A stretch of 64,000 bases of DNA from Solirubrobacter sp963724195. GTDB taxonomy: Bacteria > Actinomycetota > Thermoleophilia > Solirubrobacterales > Solirubrobacteraceae. Below, piece after piece: positions 18,682 to 27,290 of this stretch (its first letter is position 1; each line of letters starts with the position of its first letter). Where the stretch lies: NCBI GenBank assembly GCA_963724195.1, contig CAVRTQ010000032.1:1-64000 (forward strand), in the 5' to 3' direction. The translations under genes were made by a program, and so were the position numbers. Below the pieces are notes generated by a model. It did no database searches and was not told the origin of the DNA. It was given only the letters and a program-made list of their open reading frames with translations.

Positions 18682-19257
18682 TCACAGCCGGTCCAGGAGC
18701 TGAGCAAAATCGCTCGCGGGCGCGATCACGATCGTGTGCTCGGTCTCCTCGAGGTTGATCTTGTCCAGCTGCCCGTCTCCGCGCAGCCAGTACAGGTTCG
18801 TGTTGATCGCGCCCGGCCCGCCGGCGGCCGCGAAGCGCCGGGCGAGCTCGAGCATGGGCGTCAGCATCCGCACCGCGGCGCGGTCGCGGATCGGGTGCGC
18901 GAACAGCACGCCGCGGTTCGGGACGGCGATCAGCGTGCCGTGCTCGGCCTCCGGCGGGTCCAGCTCGCCCGCCCACAGCGCGTGCGTGGCGACGAAGAAC
19001 GACTCGCCGCTGAGCATCAGCAGCTCGGAGTCGACCAAGGCGTGGCGCGTGAGCTCCAACCCCGGCTCGGCGCGGGTGTTGGCGAGCGCCGCGGCGAAGG
19101 TGGAGTCATCGTCGTCGGCCTCGCCGCGCGGGACCGACACGACGCGGTCCGGGAGGTCTTCCGACAGCACGAGCAGCAGGTCCTCGGCCGCACGGCGGAC
19201 GATCAGCTCCGTCGGGTCGACGGTCGACTCCGCCACCAGGCGCACTTTCAGGCTCAC
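18682..19257 (-). CDS. Hypothetical protein, possibly DUF1444-like
   Basis: A 191-residue soluble protein with an acidic middle (RGEADDDDS) and a C-terminal block PNRGVLFAHPIRDRAAVRML, ELARRFAAAGGPGAINTNLYW and LDKINLEETEHTIVI. The order of these parts recalls DUF1444/YtpQ proteins, but this is a weak resemblance by eye. The start is GTG 19257. It precedes the other unknown gene in the same direction, so the pair forms a two-gene unit. A possible iron-type box lies about 95 bp upstream. Confidence 0.78.
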   Translation of the reverse strand: MSLKVRLVAESTVDPTELIVRRAAEDLLLVLSEDLPDRVVSVPRGEADDDDSTFAAALANTRAEPGLELTRHALVDSELLMLSGESFFVATHALWAGELDPPEAEHGTLIAVPNRGVLFAHPIRDRAAVRMLTPMLELARRFAAAGGPGAINTNLYWLRGDGQLDKINLEETEHTIVIAPASDFAQLLDRL

Positions 19258-19351
19258 AGCCCCAGTCTGATGCGTTCGCCGGCGGGCCTAGGACGAAGCC
19301 GCCCTGGTAGTCCAGCGACCGCCGCGGCGGCGAAAGCCAGAATCAAACGCA

Positions 19352-19370
19352 TTAGGGCACCCTAACTAAC
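19352..19370. promoter_or_regulatory. Possible DtxR/IdeR-type box
   Basis: TTAGGGCACCCTAACTAAC matches 13 of 19 positions of the classic actinobacterial iron box and contains the perfect inverted repeat TTAGGG-CA-CCCTAA. It sits upstream of the two-gene unknown unit that reads away on the minus strand and just past the 3' end of the LAL regulator gene. The AT content stands out locally. Confidence 0.25.
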
Positions 19371-19371
19371 G

Positions 19372-22194
19372 TCAGGCTACGTGCGCGTCACGCTCATCAA
19401 GTCCTAATGCGGCGGCGAGCTGGCCCCGCCCGCTGATGCCGAGCTTGCCGTAGCTGCGGCCGAGGTGGACCTCGACCGTCTTGAGCGTCACCCACAGCGT
19501 CTCCGCGATCTGGCGGTTCGTGAGCCCTTCCGCGGCCAGCTGCGCGACCCGCCGCTCGGCGGGCGTGAGCGCCTCCACCCCTTCGAGCCGCTCGCGGCGT
19601 GGGCGGGCGCCCGAGGCGTCGAGCTCCGCGTGCGCATGGCGGGCGAGCAGCGCGGACTCCGTGCGCGCCGCGAGCTCGAGCGCCTTGCGCAGCGGCTCGC
19701 GCGCCTCGACCCGGTCGCCGCGGATCCGCAGCCGCGCGCCGAGATCGTGCAGCGCCCAGCCGAGCTCGCGTCGGAGGTCGGTGCCTTCGAGCGCGGCGAC
19801 GGCCTCGCGGAGCGTCGCGATCGCCACGTGCGGCTCGTGTTGCGCGAGCGCGCGCCGGCGCAGTGCCATGCCCAGTGAGCCCGGACGCTGCGCGGCCTGC
19901 GCGGCGGCGACGTCGTGCGCCATCAGCTCCAGCGCCTCCTCCGGCTGCCCGGACGCGGCGAGCACCTCAGCGAGCCGGAGCCGCCCGAGCGCCGCGTTCG
20001 GCGCTTTCCAGTCGCGCGCGTCGCAGAACGCGACGACGCGGCGCAGGTCCGTCTCCGCCTCGTCCAGCCGACGCAGCAGGAAGCGCACGCGGCCGCGGGT
20101 GGTGAGCACGAACGGCTCGATGAACGTGTGCGCCGCCGCGCCCAGGTCGACGTCGACCTCGGCCGCCGCCGCCTCGAGCTGGTCGAGCTCGATCAGGTTC
20201 TCGGCCAGCGCGGCGCTCAGCGCGGGCACGGTCGTGACCATGCCCTGCGCGCGGATCGCCTCCAGGCCGCTGCGCGAACGCGCGGCGCCGAGCGCGACCG
20301 AGCCGAAGTCCCGGTGCCAGTAGCCCCAGGCCTGCTCGACGAACAGCGTCGCGGCGAACAGACCCTGCTCACGGACGGCGCGGTCGCCGGCCTCGAGCGC
20401 CCGCTCGGCGCCGCGCGCGTCCTCCGCGAACCGCAACGCGTGCGTGACGAGGTTCCAGGTGGAGCTCGCGGGCCCGACCGTGGCGAGCAGCTCGCCACCC
20501 GCCAGCGCGCGCTCGGCGAGCGGCACGAGCTCGTCGGTCGGCATCCCGCGCAGCGCACCGTCGTTCGCCGCGGCGGCGAGCGCCGCGATCGAGGGCGGGT
20601 CCTGCTCCAGCCCGCGCGCGATCCGGGCGCGCAGGCGCGTGGGGTCCGGGTCGGCGAGCAGCAGCGCTTCGAGCAGACCGGCTTCGAGCCGGAGCTTGAG
20701 CGTCGGGTCGGCCGCGTCCTCGGTGGCCTGCTCGAGCTCCGCGACGGCCGCCACCGGATCGGTGTGCACGAGGTGGTTGGCGAGCGCGGCGTGGGCGCGC
20801 GCGGCGGCGTCGCCGTCCAGCCCTTCGGTCAGCAGCGCGCGCAGGCGCTCCTGCCCGGACGGGCGCTGCGCGCGGACCTCCAGCTCGCCGAGCTCGAGCG
20901 CGATCTCCATGCGGTTCGCCGGCGCCTCCGCCAGCGCGCGGGTGAGATGGTCGGCGGCGAGATCGGTGGCGCCCTCCGCCGCGGCCTCGGCGGCCGCCGC
21001 GCGCAGGTCGGCGACGGCGCGCGCGTCCCCGGCGGGCTCCGCGGCGTGCCAGTGCGGCGCGACGGCCCCCGCGCGCAGCCCGCGCTCGCGCAGGCGCAGC
21101 GCCGCGGCTCGGTGGAGCGCCGCGCGCTCGCCGGCGGGCGTCGCGTCGAGCACCGCGGCGCGCACGAGCGGATGGACGAAGGCGCGGCCGTCCAGGACAT
21201 CCACGGCGTTGAGCCGGTCAAGCGCCGTCACGATCCGCGCCGTGTCGGCGGCGCCGCCCGACCCGGCCGCACCCGGCGCGCCGCCGGACCCGCCCGCGGC
21301 GTCCGCACCCGGCGCGGCGCCCGTGTCGGCGGGGCCGACGAGCCCGGCGACGACCGCGACGTCCTCCGCCGTCGCGCGCTCGCCCAGCACCGCGACCGCG
21401 CGTGCGGCCGCGAGCGCGTCGGGGCCCAAGGGCCGCAGTCGCCGCTCCACCGTCGGCGCGACACCGCGCGCCCCGAGCTCCGCGAGCCGCTCCGGCGTCA
21501 CCGCGTCGGTCCCGGCCACCTCACGCGCGAGCACCGACAGCAGGAGCGGGTTGCCGCCCGTGGCCTCGAGCGCGGCGTCCACGACTTCGGCGGGGAGCAT
21601 CGCGGCCGCGGCGTCGCGGTCCAGTGGGCGTGGCCGCACGACGGTGGCGGAGGCGCGCAGCTCGTCCAACAGGTCGTTCGCGGCGCCCGGCTCGTTCGGG
21701 CGCGTGGTCGCGATCAGCGCCACGCGCAGCCCGTCGATGCGGCGGGCGAGGTACTCGAGGAACCGCAGCGAGGGGACGTCGGCCCAGTGCAGATCGTCGG
21801 CGAGGAGCACGACGGGCACGGTGTCGGCGAGGTTCGCGGTCAGCCAGTAGAGGCCGTGCAGCACCGCGAAGCCGGCGTCCTCGGCGGGACCGGCGGCGGG
21901 ATCGAGGACGACGCCCGCGTGGGCCGCGGCGCCCGTCATCAGCTCCGGCGTGGCGGCCCGGTCGAGCAGCTGGTGCACGAGCCCGAACCCGAACCCGCGG
22001 TCCAGCTCGCTCGCCCGCGCGTGCAGCACCAGCGCGTCACTCGCCGCCTCGCGCGCCGCTTCGAGCACCGCGGTCTTGCCGATGCCCGCCGGGCCTTCCA
22101 GCACGAGCACGGCGCCGGTGCCGTCCATGGCACCGGCGATCGTCCGCGAGACCGCGGCGAGCTCGTCCTCACGCGCCAGCAGGCCCCCAAGCAT
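19372..22194 (-). CDS. LAL-type LuxR transcriptional regulator with AAA/NACHT-like ATPase
   Basis: A 940-residue regulator. The N-terminus carries a P-loop ATPase (VLEGPAGIGKTAVLEAA, Walker A near residue 38; VVLLADDLHWADVPSLRFLEYLARR as Walker B). A long alanine-rich helical region of TPR-like repeats fills the middle. A C-terminal LuxR helix-turn-helix follows: ALTPAERRVAQLAAEGLTNRQIAETLW, then VKTVEVHLGRSYGKLG with LKT in place of VKT. Domain order and length match the MalT/LAL class, which bind ATP and an unknown ligand to activate genes. A Gly/Ala/Pro-rich insert (residues about 290-320) is unusual. Its targets are not evident from neighbours. Confidence 0.95.
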   Translation of the reverse strand: MLGGLLAREDELAAVSRTIAGAMDGTGAVLVLEGPAGIGKTAVLEAAREAASDALVLHARASELDRGFGFGLVHQLLDRAATPELMTGAAAHAGVVLDPAAGPAEDAGFAVLHGLYWLTANLADTVPVVLLADDLHWADVPSLRFLEYLARRIDGLRVALIATTRPNEPGAANDLLDELRASATVVRPRPLDRDAAAAMLPAEVVDAALEATGGNPLLLSVLAREVAGTDAVTPERLAELGARGVAPTVERRLRPLGPDALAAARAVAVLGERATAEDVAVVAGLVGPADTGAAPGADAAGGSGGAPGAAGSGGAADTARIVTALDRLNAVDVLDGRAFVHPLVRAAVLDATPAGERAALHRAAALRLRERGLRAGAVAPHWHAAEPAGDARAVADLRAAAAEAAAEGATDLAADHLTRALAEAPANRMEIALELGELEVRAQRPSGQERLRALLTEGLDGDAAARAHAALANHLVHTDPVAAVAELEQATEDAADPTLKLRLEAGLLEALLLADPDPTRLRARIARGLEQDPPSIAALAAAANDGALRGMPTDELVPLAERALAGGELLATVGPASSTWNLVTHALRFAEDARGAERALEAGDRAVREQGLFAATLFVEQAWGYWHRDFGSVALGAARSRSGLEAIRAQGMVTTVPALSAALAENLIELDQLEAAAAEVDVDLGAAAHTFIEPFVLTTRGRVRFLLRRLDEAETDLRRVVAFCDARDWKAPNAALGRLRLAEVLAASGQPEEALELMAHDVAAAQAAQRPGSLGMALRRRALAQHEPHVAIATLREAVAALEGTDLRRELGWALHDLGARLRIRGDRVEAREPLRKALELAARTESALLARHAHAELDASGARPRRERLEGVEALTPAERRVAQLAAEGLTNRQIAETLWVTLKTVEVHLGRSYGKLGISGRGQLAAALGLDERDAHVA

Positions 22195-22218
22195 CCGTGC
22201 TCAGGGTACGGCCTCCCC

Positions 22219-23607
22219 CTACTTCTTCAGCGTGTAGCTCAGGCTGGCGCCGGCGCCGGAGATGACGAGCTTGGCCGTCTGTCTTGCGCTTGAGCTGCTG
22301 CTTGCCGGCCGCCGTGAACTTCAGCGTGACCTTGCCGGCGCCGCGCTTGACCGTCACGGACCCCTTGGCCACGGTCGTCCTGCCGTACTTGGCGCTGACC
22401 GTGTGCTTGCCGTCCTTGGCGCCCGTGAGCTTCAGCGTCAGGCCCTGCTTGAGCGCGGCGGCCAGCTTGGCCTTCGTGACGGTCAGCTTGACCGTGGCCC
22501 CGGGCGTCGGGCCCGGGTCGGTCGGCACCGGGTTGGTGCCCGGGGCACCGGGTTGTTCGGCCCCGGCTTCGTGCCGGGATCCTGCGGCGCGGGACGGGCC
22601 GCCGGCACGTCGGCCGGGCCCCAGTCCGGGTTCGAGGCGCCCGCGACGAGCAGCTTGCCGCCGTCGGTGAACTCCGGGCACACGCCCTTGGCCGTGAACT
22701 TCGGCAGCGTCGCCATGTGGACGCCGGTCGTGTTCTCCGCCCAGAAGAGCTTCGAGGCGTCTCCCGCGAACGTCGGGCTCGCGAGCAGGGTGTTCGGGTC
22801 CTCGTCCTGCGCCATCGCGCAGCGCTCCGGATAGTCCGGGTAGAAGCCGCCGACCGTGTTGCCGATGCTGATCCGCTGGCCGTCGTCGACGACGGTCGCG
22901 ATCGCCGACTTGTCCCGCGACATGGCCGAGTCCTTGACCTTGCCGGAGAACGCGTGATCCTCGAACCAGCGCTTGAGCCCACTGTCGTCCACGGCGCTCG
23001 GCGACCACAGGACCGTGTCCTCGTTGGGCTGGATGTACGGGCTCGACAGCAGGACCGTGTTGTTGTCGACCCAGCTGGCGTCGATCCAGCCCGAGCGGCG
23101 CTTGAAGCCCGGCTCGTCCCACGCCGTCAGGCGGTTCGGATCCGTGAAGCCCGTGCCGTGGTAGAGCCGCGTCAACGTGCAGTAGGGCGGCTGGCAGCCC
23201 GGTCCGTAGGTCTTGTACTGCCAGTAGTACGTGTACGCGACCCGAGTCCCGTCCGGCGAGATCGCCGGGTCGAACGGGCCCTTGAACTGCATCGTCGGGT
23301 CCGTCGTGGTCGAGACCGGGGTGGCGATGTCGGCGATCACGCGGCCGTCACGCTCGAGGTGGCGGATGCGGTCACCGCGCAGCGCGACCATCCGGCCGCT
23401 GTCGGCCTGCGACACCGTCGAGTAGCCGCCGTCGAACGTGACCTGGTACTCCCGGGCACCGTCCGTGGTGGCGAGGAAGACGTTGCCGGCCTTGATGTAC
23501 GCGATCGAGTCGGCCTGCGCCACCGCCGGCGCGCCGAGCGCCAGGGCGACGAGAGCGGCTGCGGCGCCGGCGATCCGTCGCCGGCTGAAGAAGGGTGCGT
23601 CGTGCAT
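22219..23607 (-). CDS. Secreted beta-propeller (TolB/WD40-like) protein with C-terminal surface domain (two frameshifts)
   Basis: The protein starts with an arginine-containing signal peptide (FFSRRRIAGAAAALVALALGAPAVAQA). Propeller-like blades follow: SIAYIKAGNVFLATTDGA, PFDPAISPDGTRVAYTYYWQY, SPYIQPNEDTVLWSPSAVDDS and LLASPTFAGDASKLFWAENTTG. After a proline-rich linker, a beta-rich domain of the kind common in this lineage appears (LTLKLTGAKDGKHTVSAKYG, GSVTVKRGAGKVTLKFTAAG). One base appears to be missing near 22545, and one extra near 22280; reading across both gives an end at LSYTLKK. The role is unknown. The TolB-type blades suggest binding at the cell surface. Confidence 0.8.
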
Positions 23608-23739
23608 GGCCGGCAATCTGCCGCCGCGGCGGCGGCCCGGCATCAGGCACCCACCCCAATGTTCCCCGCACCGCACCAGTTGGGGTGCGGAGAACCGCAC
23701 CCGCATGGGCGACACGAGCCGCCAGCTTATGCTCCGCCG

Positions 23740-23937
23740 ATGGCCTACGAATACAAGACCGACGTCCTCACGCACGGCTTCCTCGGGCGCAAGGACGAGG
23801 AGCTCGACCGCGGGGAGCTGGAGAACAAGCTCAACGAGCTCGGCGCCGAAGGGTGGGAGTTCGACAAGCTCATCGAGAACCTGGCACTGCACGGCGAGAA
23901 GGACGGGCACCTGCTGATCTTCCGCCGCGCGCGCTGA
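23740..23937 (+). CDS. DUF4177 domain protein
   Basis: A 65-residue protein: MAYEYKTDVLTHGFLG, then ELENKLNELGAEGWEFDKLIE and KDGHLLIFRRAR. The pattern of a central LNELGAEGWE helix and a final beta strand with positively charged end is that of DUF4177. Function is unknown. It reads divergently from the propeller gene and ends before the tRNA terminator. Confidence 0.82.
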   Translation: MAYEYKTDVLTHGFLGRKDEELDRGELENKLNELGAEGWEFDKLIENLALHGEKDGHLLIFRRAR

Positions 23938-23957
23938 GCAGGAGCGGCCCAGAAACA

Positions 23958-23987
23958 CGAAAGCCACCTGGCGAGAGGTGGCTTTCG
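23958..23987 (-). terminator. Rho-independent terminator of tRNA-fMet
   Basis: CGAAAGCCACCT and its perfect complement surround a 6-nt loop (12-bp stem). It directly follows the tRNA 3' end on the minus strand, and a TGTTTCT stretch follows the stem. Confidence 0.82.
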
Positions 23988-23989
23988 AA

Positions 23990-24484
<495 letters not shown>

Positions 24485-24492
<8 letters not shown>

Positions 24493-25219
24493 CGAGCAGG
24501 CTCCTCAGGCGCTTCGCGTTGCGGGGCGCGAACGCCTCCCAGTCGTTGTTGAAGTAGACGAACACCTCGGCCTGCGAGCGTAGGTCACGGAGCCGCGCGG
24601 CCCACTCGCGCAGCTCCGTCTCGCTGTAGTTCCCGCGCCGTCCGCGGTGCCCGTAGTGGAAGCGCACGAAGGACCAGTCCGCGGTCAGCTCCAGCGGCTG
24701 CCACGGCCGCTCGGGATGGTCGCCGAACACGAGCGCGCACCCGTACGCCCGCAGGATCGCGTAGACGTCGTCGGTGAACCAGGACTCGTGCCGGAACTCC
24801 CAGCAGTGGCGGCCGGCCGGGAGCAGCGCGCAGGCCTCGGCCAGCCGGTCCTCGTCGCGCTTGAAGTTGCCCGGGAGCTGCCACAGCACCGGCCCGAGCT
24901 TCTCCGACCCCACCAGCGGCTCGATCGCCGCGTAGTAGTTGGCGATGCCCTCCTCGATGTCACGCAGGCGCTTGATGTGCGTGAGGTAGCGCGAGGCCTT
25001 CAGCGTCAACACGAAGTCCGCCGGCGTCTGCTCGACCCAGCCGGCGACCGCCGCCGGCTTCGCGAGCCGATAGAAGGTCGAGTTCACCTCGACGGTCTCG
25101 AACTGGCGCGCGTAGTACGACAGCCAGCGCCGCTGCGGGCACCGCTCCGGGTAGAACGCGCCGCCGCGCCAGGAGTCGTATTGCCAGCCCGAGCATCCGA
25201 TCCGCACCGGCCGGTTCAT
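24485..25219 (-). CDS. DUF72 TIM-barrel protein
   Basis: A 244-residue protein with the DUF72 pattern: RIGCSGWQYDSWRGGAFYPE at the N-terminus, YARQFETVEVNSTFYRLAK, FVLTLKASRYLTHIKRL, LGPVLWQLPGNFKRDEDRL, WEFRHESWF and FVYFNNDWEAFAPRNAKRL. The family adopts a TIM-barrel fold and has no agreed activity. It is the first gene of a unit with the CoA-binding protein and tRNA-fMet, with an 8-bp overlap. Confidence 0.93.
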
Positions 25220-25239
25220 CCTGCGACCCTACCCACGAC

Positions 25240-26163
25240 ATGGCCCGTGTCTTCATCTCCCGGGACCTGCCGTTCCCGGCGCTGGATCGCCTGAAGGAGC
25301 AGCACGAAGTCGACGTCTGGGAGGAGCGCACGCCGCCGCCCCCGGACGCGTTCCTCGCCCGCGCGCAGGAAGCCGACGCGCTGCTGCTCACGGTCACCGA
25401 GAAGGTCGACGGCGACTTCCTGGACCAAGCACCGTCCGTCAAAGCCATCGCCAACTGCGCGGTCGGCACCGACAACATCGACCTCGACGCCGCCAAACAA
25501 CGGGACATCCCCGTCGGGAACACGCCCGGCGTGCTCACGGACGCCACCGCCGACATCGCGTTCGCGCTCCTGCTGGGCATCGCGCGGCGCATCAGCGAGG
25601 GCGAAAGAGAAGTGCGAGAAGGGCGCTGGGCGCCCTGGCACCCCAGCCACCTGCTCGGCGGCGACCTCGCCGACCAGACGCTCGGCATCATCGGCTGGGG
25701 CCGTATCGGCCAGGCCATGGCCCGCCGCGGCGAGGGCTTCGGGATGCAGATCGTCCACAGCTCGCGCAGCTCCGGCATCAGCCTCGACGAGCTGCTCGAG
25801 ACCAGCGACTACGTCTCCCTGCACACGCCGCTCACGCCGGAGACCCGCCACCTGATGAGCGCGGCCCAGTTCACCCGGATGAAACCCACCGCGTACTTCA
25901 TCAACACCAGTCGCGGCGGGACCGTGGACCAGGACGCGCTCCGAGAAGCCCTCGTCAACGGGGAGATCGCCGGCGCCGGCCTCGACGTGACCGAACCCGA
26001 GCCGCTCCCGATGGACGACCCGCTGCTGACCGCCCCGAACCTCCTGGTGGTCCCGCACGTCGGCAGCGCCACCGTCCGCACGCGCTCGCGCATGGCGGAC
26101 CTCGCCGTGGACAACTTGCTCGCCGCACTCGCCGGCGAGGAGATGCCCAACCGCGTCGCATGA
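25240..26163 (+). CDS. D-2-hydroxyacid dehydrogenase (glyoxylate/hydroxypyruvate reductase type)
   Basis: A 307-residue NAD(P)-dependent dehydrogenase that interconverts 2-oxoacids and D-2-hydroxyacids, such as glyoxylate and glycolate or hydroxypyruvate and glycerate. The dinucleotide motif is LGIIGWGRIGQAMARR. The catalytic Arg is in INTSRGGTVDQDAL, the Glu in LDVTEPEPLPMDDPLL, and the His in VVPHVGSATVRTR. The N-terminal substrate domain has IANCAVGTDNIDLDAAKQRDI. The stop overlaps the next gene's ATG by 4 nt. Confidence 0.95.
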   Translation: MARVFISRDLPFPALDRLKEQHEVDVWEERTPPPPDAFLARAQEADALLLTVTEKVDGDFLDQAPSVKAIANCAVGTDNIDLDAAKQRDIPVGNTPGVLTDATADIAFALLLGIARRISEGEREVREGRWAPWHPSHLLGGDLADQTLGIIGWGRIGQAMARRGEGFGMQIVHSSRSSGISLDELLETSDYVSLHTPLTPETRHLMSAAQFTRMKPTAYFINTSRGGTVDQDALREALVNGEIAGAGLDVTEPEPLPMDDPLLTAPNLLVVPHVGSATVRTRSRMADLAVDNLLAALAGEEMPNRVA

Positions 26164-27026
26164 AGCGGGTCGCCGCCGTCGACATCGGCTCGAACTCCAC
26201 GCGCCTGCTGATCACGGACGGCACGCGCGAGTCGGTCGTCACCCGCCTCGGGGAGGGCGTCGACGCCACCGGGCGGCTCGGCGAGGCGCCGATGCGACGC
26301 GTCCTGGACGTCCTCGAGCGCTACAAGGAATTGATCGACGACGCACCGGCGGCGGCGGTGATGACCTCCGCGGTCCGGGACGCGGCGAACGGCGCCGAGT
26401 TCGCGCGCCGCGTGACGGACGCGTTGGGCTTTCCGGCCCGAATGCTCGCCGGAGAGGACGAGGCAAAACTCACATTTGCCGGCGCAATCGCACGCCGCGA
26501 AGAGGACCACCCGGTCCTCGTAATCGACATCGGCGGTGGTTCGACCGAGCTGGTGATCGGTGTCCGCGACCAGGTCACGTTCCACGTCTCCACCCAGATC
26601 GGCGTCGTCCGGCACGCCGAGCGTCACCTGCACTCGGACCCACCGTCAGCAGACGAACTGGCCGCGCTGCGGGCCGACGTCACGCTTCCCGCGCACCCGC
26701 GCGCGGGGAAAGCGATTGCCGTCGCCGGCACGCCGACCCAGTGCGCGGCGATCGACCTGGGCCTGGAGCAATACGACCCAGCGCGGATCGAGGGCCACAT
26801 CCTGACCCGCGCGCGCCTGACGGAGCTCTACGAGCGCCTCTCCCGCCTGCCCCTCGCGGAGCTCCGGCAGGTCCGCGGACTCGACCCCGCTCGGGCACCC
26901 GTGATCGTTGCGGGAATCGCCATCCTGCTAGAAGTACTGGCGTCCTTCGACCTCCAACAGGTCGAAGCCTCCGAGCACGACATCCTCTTCGGACTCGCGC
27001 TCTCAACTCTGGCCGATGCACCGTAA
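26160..27026 (+). CDS. Ppx/GppA-family phosphatase
   Basis: A 288-residue ASKHA-fold phosphatase, the family of exopolyphosphatases and pppGpp phosphatases. Motifs are VAAVDIGSNSTRLLI (phosphate 1), AVMTSAVRDAANG, GEDEAKLTFAGA, VIDIGGGSTELVIG (phosphate 2) and QVRGLDPARAPVIVAGI near the end. It is the short, single-domain form found in actinobacteria. It is coupled to the dehydrogenase gene by an ATGA overlap. Substrate (polyphosphate or alarmone) is not determined by sequence. Confidence 0.93.
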   Translation: MKRVAAVDIGSNSTRLLITDGTRESVVTRLGEGVDATGRLGEAPMRRVLDVLERYKELIDDAPAAAVMTSAVRDAANGAEFARRVTDALGFPARMLAGEDEAKLTFAGAIARREEDHPVLVIDIGGGSTELVIGVRDQVTFHVSTQIGVVRHAERHLHSDPPSADELAALRADVTLPAHPRAGKAIAVAGTPTQCAAIDLGLEQYDPARIEGHILTRARLTELYERLSRLPLAELRQVRGLDPARAPVIVAGIAILLEVLASFDLQQVEASEHDILFGLALSTLADAP

Positions 27027-27245
27027 TCGAGTCCAGAATGTCCGTGAATGGACATGTGTTCGATGGCAGCGCACAGGGACAAGGTGGAGAATCACGCCTG
27101 TCGGAAGGGCGGTCGTGCCTCCCGCCGCCGTCCGCCGACACATAGGTCCTGGCGATGCCGCATCATCGGCGCCTCCCGCCGTCGGGACCACCCAATAAGG
27201 CCCCATCAAGGCACGTACCCCTGCCCGTCCTGACGGGGCCACTTT
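27027..27245. other. Long 3' region, possible small RNA
   Basis: The 219 nt between the phosphatase stop and the terminator stem have no convincing gene; short open frames here look random. A GGCCCC/GGGGCC pairing closes a loop of about 30 nt just before the terminator. It could be a 3' UTR or a separate small RNA ending in the terminator at 27246. No known riboswitch or RNA family was recognised. Confidence 0.25.
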
Positions 27246-27281
27246 GAAGCCGCCCGCCCCCGCCGCGGGCGGCTTCTTTTA
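27246..27281 (+). terminator. Rho-independent terminator
   Basis: GAAGCCGCCCGC and its exact complement form a 12-bp stem with a 7-nt loop, followed by TTTTA. It is the clearest intrinsic terminator in the window. It can also serve the convergent TPP-enzyme gene. Confidence 0.9.
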
Positions 27282-27290
27282 ACGGACTCG

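Noticed and set aside
19915..22293. A 792-codon open frame antisense to the LAL regulator
   Set aside because: Its translation is Arg/Gly/Val-rich low-complexity text, as expected from the reverse strand of a G+C-rich gene. The minus-strand frame has clear ATPase and LuxR motifs.
27027..27290. Known riboswitch, tmRNA, SRP RNA or RNase P RNA
   Set aside because: None of the conserved cores of these RNAs was recognised; only the terminator is clear.
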